From Janthinobacterium sp051380735 (GTDB taxonomy: Bacteria > Pseudomonadota > Gammaproteobacteria > Burkholderiales > Burkholderiaceae_D), in NCBI RefSeq assembly GCF_051380735.1, contig NZ_JBNYXQ010000002.1:1-64000 (forward strand): a DNA stretch of 64,000 nt, given 5' to 3'. A program made the translations under genes and the position numbers. The notes beneath the pieces were generated by a model, which made no database searches, was not told the origin of the DNA, and saw nothing but the letters and a program-made list of their open reading frames with translations. Each line of letters starts with the position of its first letter. The first letter of the stretch is position 1. Of this stretch, positions 59,385-64,000 are shown piece by piece.

Positions 59385-60871
59385 TGAGCGTTGCCGTCCG
59401 ATTTGAAGCGATCTGCAAGGACTTCGGTCCGGTGCGGGTCCTGCATGGCGTCAGTTTTGAACTGTCGCCGGGGAGGGTGTATGGCTTGCTCGGCGAGAAC
59501 GGCGCCGGCAAGTCGACCCTGATGAAAATCCTGGCCGGTTACGAGGCCGTCAGCGCAGGCCAGTTGCTGATCGATGGACAGCCGCAGCGCTTTGGCAGTT
59601 CGCGTGAGGCAGAAAGCGCCGGCATCGTGCTGATCCACCAGGAATTCAACCTGGCCGAACACCTGACGGTGGCGCAGAACATGTTCCTGGGCCACGAGAA
59701 AACGCGCGGCTGGCTGCTCGACGAAAAAGCCATGCACGAAGAGGCTTCGCGCTACCTGAAACAGGTCGGCCTGGAGGTAGTGCCCGAGACGAAAATTCGC
59801 GACCTGATCGTGGCCGAAAAGCAGCTGGTGGAGATCGCCAAGGCGCTGTCGCGCCGCGCCCGTTTCCTGATCATGGACGAGCCGACTGCGACCCTGACTT
59901 CGTCGGAAACCCGACGCCTGTTTGCGGTGATGGCGCAGCTAAAGCTTGATGGCGTGACCATCCTGTATATCTCGCACAAGCTCGATGAAGTCGAGCGCAA
60001 TACGGACGAGGTGATCGTCATGCGTGATGGCCGTTTCGTCACGCGCGAACTGACGGCCAGCCTGACGCGCCAGCAGATGGCCAACCTGATGGTAGGGCGC
60101 GAATTGTCCGACATGTTCCCGGCAAAAGTGCCGCTGGCACCAAGCGCCCCGGTGCTGTTGAAGGTCGAGGGTTTGTGCGTGCCGGGCTGGTCGAAGGACC
60201 TGTCGTTCGAGGTGCGCGCCGGCGAAGTGCTGGGCTTTGCCGGGTTGGTCGGCGCCGGCCGCACCGAGTCCTTCGAGGCGCTGCTGGGTTTGCGGCCACG
60301 CAGCGCCGGCACCATCAGTCTGAACGGCAAACAGGTCAATATCCGCACGCCGCGCCAGGCGATGATCAATGGCATGACATATCTGAGCGAAGACCGCAAG
60401 GGCAAGGGCCTGCACGTGAACCTGGGCCTGCGTGAAAACCTGACCATGATGACGATGGAGCGCTATGCGCGCCCCTGGCTCGATCTGAAGCAGGAAAAGG
60501 CGGCGCTGGCGCAGGCGGTCGATGACTTCAATATCCGCACCGGCGACCAAGGCAGCCGTGCGCGCATGCTGTCGGGCGGCAACCAGCAAAAGCTGGCGCT
60601 GGCCAAATACCTGCATTCCGATCCGCGCGTGATCGTGCTCGACGAACCGAGCCGTGGCGTGGACGTGGGCGCCAAGCGCGACATCTACTTTTTGATCCAC
60701 CGCCTGGCTGCCGAAGGGCGCGCCGTGATCGTGATCTCGTCGGAACTGATCGAACTGATCGGCCTGTGCCACCGCGTCGCGGTGATGCGTGCCGGCACTT
60801 TACAAACCACGCTCGGCGCCGAGCACCTGACCGAAGAGGAGTTGATTGCTCATGCAACCGGCACGCACTGA
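59384..60871 (+). CDS. Sugar ABC transporter ATP-binding protein (RbsA-like)
   Basis: A 495-residue duplicated ATPase. Walker A GENGAGKST and Walker B FLIMDEPTATLTSSE mark the first half; GLVGAGRTE, LSGGNQQK and VLDEPSRGVDVGA mark the second, giving the RbsA/MglA type. GTG 59384 overlaps the LacI stop. It powers uptake of a ribose-like sugar or polyol with the permease and binding protein that follow. The first half signature is VAEKQLVEIAKAL. Confidence 0.92.
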   Translation: MSVAVRFEAICKDFGPVRVLHGVSFELSPGRVYGLLGENGAGKSTLMKILAGYEAVSAGQLLIDGQPQRFGSSREAESAGIVLIHQEFNLAEHLTVAQNMFLGHEKTRGWLLDEKAMHEEASRYLKQVGLEVVPETKIRDLIVAEKQLVEIAKALSRRARFLIMDEPTATLTSSETRRLFAVMAQLKLDGVTILYISHKLDEVERNTDEVIVMRDGRFVTRELTASLTRQQMANLMVGRELSDMFPAKVPLAPSAPVLLKVEGLCVPGWSKDLSFEVRAGEVLGFAGLVGAGRTESFEALLGLRPRSAGTISLNGKQVNIRTPRQAMINGMTYLSEDRKGKGLHVNLGLRENLTMMTMERYARPWLDLKQEKAALAQAVDDFNIRTGDQGSRARMLSGGNQQKLALAKYLHSDPRVIVLDEPSRGVDVGAKRDIYFLIHRLAAEGRAVIVISSELIELIGLCHRVAVMRAGTLQTTLGAEHLTEEELIAHATGTH

Positions 60872-61859
60872 TACCACCAGCAGTTCATTGGCCAAACTGG
60901 GCAGCCGCATCAAGGGCTTTGGTCCCGTGCTGGGCCTGATCGCCCTGTGCATTGCGGGCACCTTGCTCAACGGTGACTTTGCCACGTTTGATAACCTGAT
61001 GAACGTGCTCACACGCACGGCCTTTATCGGCATTATCGCAGTCGGCATGACCTTTGTGATTATTTCGGGCGGCATCGATCTGTCGGTCGGTTCGATGGCC
61101 GCGCTGATCGCCGGCTGCATGATTTATTTCATGAACCAGCTGGCCATGGGCGCGGGCGGCGACCTGGCGCCGATCACCATGCTGGTGCTCGGTATCGGTA
61201 TGGCGCTGGTGCTGGGTGCCGGTTTTGGCCTGATGCATGGCTTGTTGATCAGCAAGGGCAATATCGAGCCCTTCATTGTGACGCTGGGCACGCTCGGCAT
61301 CTTTCGCGCCGTCTTGACTTATCTGGCCGACGGCGGCGCGCTGACCCTCGATTCCACCTTGTCCGACCTGTACAGCCCCGTGTATTACACCAGCGTGCTC
61401 GGTGCGCCGATTCCGATCTGGATCTTTTTGTTCGTTGCAGCGGCTGGCGCCATCATTCTCAATCGCACCACCTTTGGCCGCCATGTGCAGGCCATCGGCT
61501 CGAACGAGCAAGTGGCGCGCTATGCAGCGATCAACGTCGACCGCGTGAAGATCGCCACCTACATGCTGCTTGGCGTATGCGTCGGCATCGCCACGGTGCT
61601 GTATGTGCCGCGCCTCGGTTCGGCCACGCCGACCACCGGCCTGTTGTGGGAACTCGAAGCGATTGCTGCCGTCGTGGTCGGCGGTACGGCCCTGAAGGGC
61701 GGCGAAGGACGCATCGTCGGCACCGTAATCGGCGCCATCTTGCTGTCCGTGATCAGCAATATCCTGAATTTGACCAGCATTATCAGTGTCTACCTGAATG
61801 CCGCAGTGCAAGGCGTGGTGATTATCGCCGTCGCCTTCCTGCAGCGAGGCCGCAAATAA
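60852..61859 (+). CDS. Sugar ABC transporter permease (RbsC-like)
   Basis: A 335-residue membrane protein with 8-10 hydrophobic segments. AVGMTFVIISGGIDLSVGSM and GSNEQVARYAAINVDRVK are the family's contact stretches. It overlaps the ATPase gene by 20 bp; ATG 60852 with GAGGAG nearby is preferred over an upstream TTG. It pairs with itself as a homodimer, since there is one permease gene in this operon. Confidence 0.92.
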   Translation: MQPARTDTTSSSLAKLGSRIKGFGPVLGLIALCIAGTLLNGDFATFDNLMNVLTRTAFIGIIAVGMTFVIISGGIDLSVGSMAALIAGCMIYFMNQLAMGAGGDLAPITMLVLGIGMALVLGAGFGLMHGLLISKGNIEPFIVTLGTLGIFRAVLTYLADGGALTLDSTLSDLYSPVYYTSVLGAPIPIWIFLFVAAAGAIILNRTTFGRHVQAIGSNEQVARYAAINVDRVKIATYMLLGVCVGIATVLYVPRLGSATPTTGLLWELEAIAAVVVGGTALKGGEGRIVGTVIGAILLSVISNILNLTSIISVYLNAAVQGVVIIAVAFLQRGRK

Positions 61860-61880
61860 AAACACAGCGGCGTTCTGAAA

Positions 61881-61900
61881 GGGCGGCCCGCAGGCCGTCC
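61881..61900 (+). other. Intercistronic hairpin before the binding-protein gene
   Basis: GGGCGGCC, loop CGCA, GGCCGTCC form a stem with one G-U pair and no U-run. Such hairpins often protect the following mRNA so that the binding protein is made in excess. Confidence 0.5.
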
Positions 61901-61921
61901 ATAACCTTGGAGGAGAGCAGC

Positions 61922-62887
61922 ATGAACAGCTTTATTCGTGTAGCAGGGATGGCAGTACTGGTGATGCAGGCGTGGGCCGTGCCGATGGCGGCGCAGGCTG
62001 CCGACAAATTAGTCGTAGGCGTGGCAATTCCGACCGCCACCCACAGCTTTACGTCGGGCATCGTATGGTGGGCCAACCAGGCCAAGACGGAGCTGGAAAA
62101 AGCCCATCCTGGCGTGAAAATCATCGTCAAGACAGCCGCCACCGCGCCCGAGCAGGCCAACCAGTTGCAGGACATGTTGACGGTCAACAAGATCAACACC
62201 CTGGTGATTTTCCCGATCGAATCGGCGTCGCTCACGCAGCCGGTGGCGCAGGTGAAGAACAAGGGTGTCTATGTGACCGTGGTCGACCGTGGCCTGACCA
62301 ATACCCAGGCGCAGGATGCCTATATCGCCGGCGACAATACGGCCTTTGGCAAGTTGCCGGCCGAGTACCTGGCGAAAAGCCTGAACGGCAAGGGCAATAT
62401 CGTGGTGCTGCGCGGCATGCCGACCACGCTCGACAACGAGCGCTTCGACGCCTTCAACGCCGTCATGAAGGGCCACCCGGAGATCAAGATTCTCGATGCC
62501 AAATACGGCAACTGGAACCGCGACGATGCCTTCAAGGTCATGCAGGATTACCTGACCCGCTTCAAGCAGATCGACGCCGTATGGGCGGCCGATGACGATA
62601 TGGCCATCGGCGTGCAGAAAGCCATCGCGCAGGCCAAGCGTACCGACATCAAGCAGGTGTTCGGCGGCGCCGGCGCCAAGGGTGCGGTGAAGAAGATCAT
62701 GGACGGTTCCGACCCGCAAGTCGTCGCCAATGTATCCTACTCGCCGAAGTTCATGTACGACGCCATCAAGCTGACCACGGAAGCGCGTTTGAAAGGCGAA
62801 AAACTGCCTGCCAACACGATCATCCCATCGGTACTGATTACGCGCGAGAATGCCAAACAGTTTTACTTTCCAAAGTCGCCTTTTTAA
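61922..62887 (+). CDS. Sugar ABC transporter substrate-binding protein (RbsB-like)
   Basis: A 321-residue periplasmic binding protein with a signal peptide ending near MAAQAAD. The type-1 fold includes ATHSFTSGIVWWANQAKTEL, NTLVIFPIESASL, DRGLTNTQAQ and DDDMAIGVQKAI. GGAGGAGAG precedes ATG 61922. The frame upstream through the permease gene is a shadow. It delivers the sugar to the RbsC-like permease. The sequence does not show which sugar. Confidence 0.9.
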   Translation: MNSFIRVAGMAVLVMQAWAVPMAAQAADKLVVGVAIPTATHSFTSGIVWWANQAKTELEKAHPGVKIIVKTAATAPEQANQLQDMLTVNKINTLVIFPIESASLTQPVAQVKNKGVYVTVVDRGLTNTQAQDAYIAGDNTAFGKLPAEYLAKSLNGKGNIVVLRGMPTTLDNERFDAFNAVMKGHPEIKILDAKYGNWNRDDAFKVMQDYLTRFKQIDAVWAADDDMAIGVQKAIAQAKRTDIKQVFGGAGAKGAVKKIMDGSDPQVVANVSYSPKFMYDAIKLTTEARLKGEKLPANTIIPSVLITRENAKQFYFPKSPF

Positions 62888-62890
62888 ATT

Positions 62891-62958
62891 CTGGGGTCAG
62901 ACCCCCTCGTCCGCCAGCAATGACTTTTGCGTTAGCGGTATTGAGGGTCTGACCCCGG
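62891..62958. repeat. GGGTC-N-GACCC inverted-pair repeat
   Basis: GGGGTCAGACCCC (62893-62905) and GGGTCTGACCCC (62945-62956) are reverse complements flanking 39 bases. The second recorded copy of this motif pair in the window. It stands between the substrate-binding gene and the isomerase gene and leaves 22 bp before the next start. Confidence 0.75.
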
Positions 62959-62980
62959 CTTTAGCAAACAGGATATTGAT

Positions 62981-64000
62981 ATGAAAACCATCCAGGGCCC
63001 GGCCATTTTCCTGGCCCAGTTTCTCGGCGAGGAGCCGCCGTTCGATACGCTGGAACACCTGGCGCAGTGGGCCGCCGGGCTGGGCTACAAGGGCTTGCAG
63101 CTGCCGACCGCGCCACGGCTGTTCGACCTGGAGCAGGCGGCCGCCAGCCAGCAGTATTGCGACGACGTGGTCGCGCTGCTGGCGCGTTACGGCCTGCAGG
63201 TGACGGAACTGTCGACCCATCTGCAGGGCCAGCTGATTGCCGTCCATCCCGCCTATGACGCGCTGTTCGACGGCTTTGCGCCCGCGCATGTCAAGGGCGA
63301 CCCGGCCGCGCGCACGGCCTGGGCCACGCAGCAACTGTTGTGGGCCGCCACCGCTTCGCAACGGCTGGGCTTGACGGCCCACGTGACGTTTTCGGGCGCA
63401 CTGGCCTGGCCGTATCTGTACCCGTGGCCGCAGCGCCCTGCCGGCCTGGTGGAGACCGCGTTTGCCGAGCTGGCCAGACGCTGGCTGCCTGTCCTTGATG
63501 CGTTCGACGCGGCCGGCGTGGACCTCTGCTATGAACTGCATCCGGGCGAAGACCTGCATGATGGCGTCACGTTCGAGCGCTTTCTCGATGCGGTGAATCA
63601 ACATCCGCGTGCTTCGATTTTGTACGACCCCAGCCACTTCGTGCTGCAGCAGCTCGACTACCTGGCCTTTATCGATATCTATCACGAGCGCATCAAGGCG
63701 TTTCACGTCAAGGACGCCGAGTTCCGTCCGAACGGGCGCCAGGGCGTGTACGGCGGCTACAGCGACTGGCAGGACCGGGCCGGGCGCTTCCGCTCGCTGG
63801 GCGACGGCCAGATCGATTTCAAGGCCATCTTCTCGAAGATGGCGCAGTACGATTTTCCCGGCTGGGCGGTGCTGGAATGGGAGTGCTGCCTGAAGCACCC
63901 CGAAGATGGCGCGGCCGAAGGTGCGCGCTTTATCACGGATCACATCATCCGCGTGGCCGAACATGCTTTTGATGACTTTGCCGGCAGCGCGGTCGACCAG
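62981..64000 (+). CDS. Sugar-phosphate isomerase/epimerase (TIM barrel), partial
   Basis: An open frame from ATG 62981 to the right edge, at least 340 residues, starting MKTIQGPAIFLAQFLGEE. It is an AP-endonuclease-2-type TIM barrel: the metal-binding region has CYELHPGEDLHDG, YDPSHFVLQQLDY, KAFHVKDAEF and LEWECCLKHPEDG, where His, Glu and Asp ligands are visible. Family members include xylose-isomerase-like and sugar-acid epimerases. It lies in the same direction after the sugar ABC operon, so it probably metabolises the imported sugar. The 3' end is outside the window. Confidence 0.85.
   Translation, partial: MKTIQGPAIFLAQFLGEEPPFDTLEHLAQWAAGLGYKGLQLPTAPRLFDLEQAAASQQYCDDVVALLARYGLQVTELSTHLQGQLIAVHPAYDALFDGFAPAHVKGDPAARTAWATQQLLWAATASQRLGLTAHVTFSGALAWPYLYPWPQRPAGLVETAFAELARRWLPVLDAFDAAGVDLCYELHPGEDLHDGVTFERFLDAVNQHPRASILYDPSHFVLQQLDYLAFIDIYHERIKAFHVKDAEFRPNGRQGVYGGYSDWQDRAGRFRSLGDGQIDFKAIFSKMAQYDFPGWAVLEWECCLKHPEDGAAEGARFITDHIIRVAEHAFDDFAGSAVDQ

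Noticed and set aside
1..64000. CRISPR arrays, prophage genes or rRNA
   Set aside because: No regularly spaced direct repeats, no phage structural genes and no rRNA stretches were recognised anywhere in the window.

Overview
The window is GC-rich DNA whose gene content fits a beta-proteobacterium of the Oxalobacteraceae (Janthinobacterium/Massilia-like). The signs are a minCDE operon, polyhydroxybutyrate genes (phasin, phaA, phaB), MetE/MetR, a Kef/YbaL antiporter, paired M13 peptidases and a typical beta-proteobacterial ferri-siderophore operon. The genus is inferred from family resemblance and was not tested.

Left edge (1-2.1 kb): the right end of a Tn5/IS4-type insertion sequence cuts into the 3' end of a Septu-like anti-phage pair, a PtuA-type ATPase and a PtuB-type HNH nuclease. 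Housekeeping genes follow (2.1-22 kb): minCDE; divergent metE/metR with a MetR-box-like site; phasin-phaA-phaB; a LysE-type exporter facing an Lrp-type regulator; proline iminopeptidase; small membrane and hypothetical genes; fadH; ybaL; a FabH-like beta-ketoacyl-ACP synthase; ctpA. A CpxP/ZraP-like secreted protein lies behind an unexplained leader that ends in a strong terminator.

22-35 kb: two tandem M13 metallopeptidases separated by a ~307-bp element with 37/38-bp inverted ends; a chemotaxis receptor; a cytochrome c; tRNA-Arg(CCG); a secreted zinc-peptidase-like protein; and a four-gene TonB receptor/PepSY operon with a Fur box lying exactly in its promoter spacer.

35-48 kb: a sugar regulon. 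Aldose epimerase, aldonate dehydratase, AraD1/GguC-type protein, ketoglutarate semialdehyde dehydrogenase and an SDR sugar dehydrogenase form a Weimberg-like oxidative route from L-arabinose (or a similar sugar) to 2-oxoglutarate. A YtfQRT/YjfF-type ABC importer and a GbpR/GguR-like LysR regulator follow. Three operator-like sites (GATAT-N8-RTAT) precede the dehydratase, the transporter and the regulator. The first two also share AATTGATTGGA exactly 12 nt downstream.

47.7-57.5 kb is the least explained part: a TPR/2-oxoglutarate-oxygenase protein, then a lipoprotein, a membrane protein and a caspase-like peptidase on the minus strand. These diverge from a sigma-factor-like gene, a single-span membrane protein, another lipoprotein, a polytopic membrane protein and a glycerophosphodiesterase-like protein. 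It is the best candidate here for an undescribed system.

58-64 kb: a LacI-regulated ribose-type ABC importer with a perfect 20-bp operator at its promoter, followed by a TIM-barrel isomerase that runs off the window. A GGGTC-N-GACCC inverted-pair repeat occurs twice, at 16.56 and 62.9 kb.
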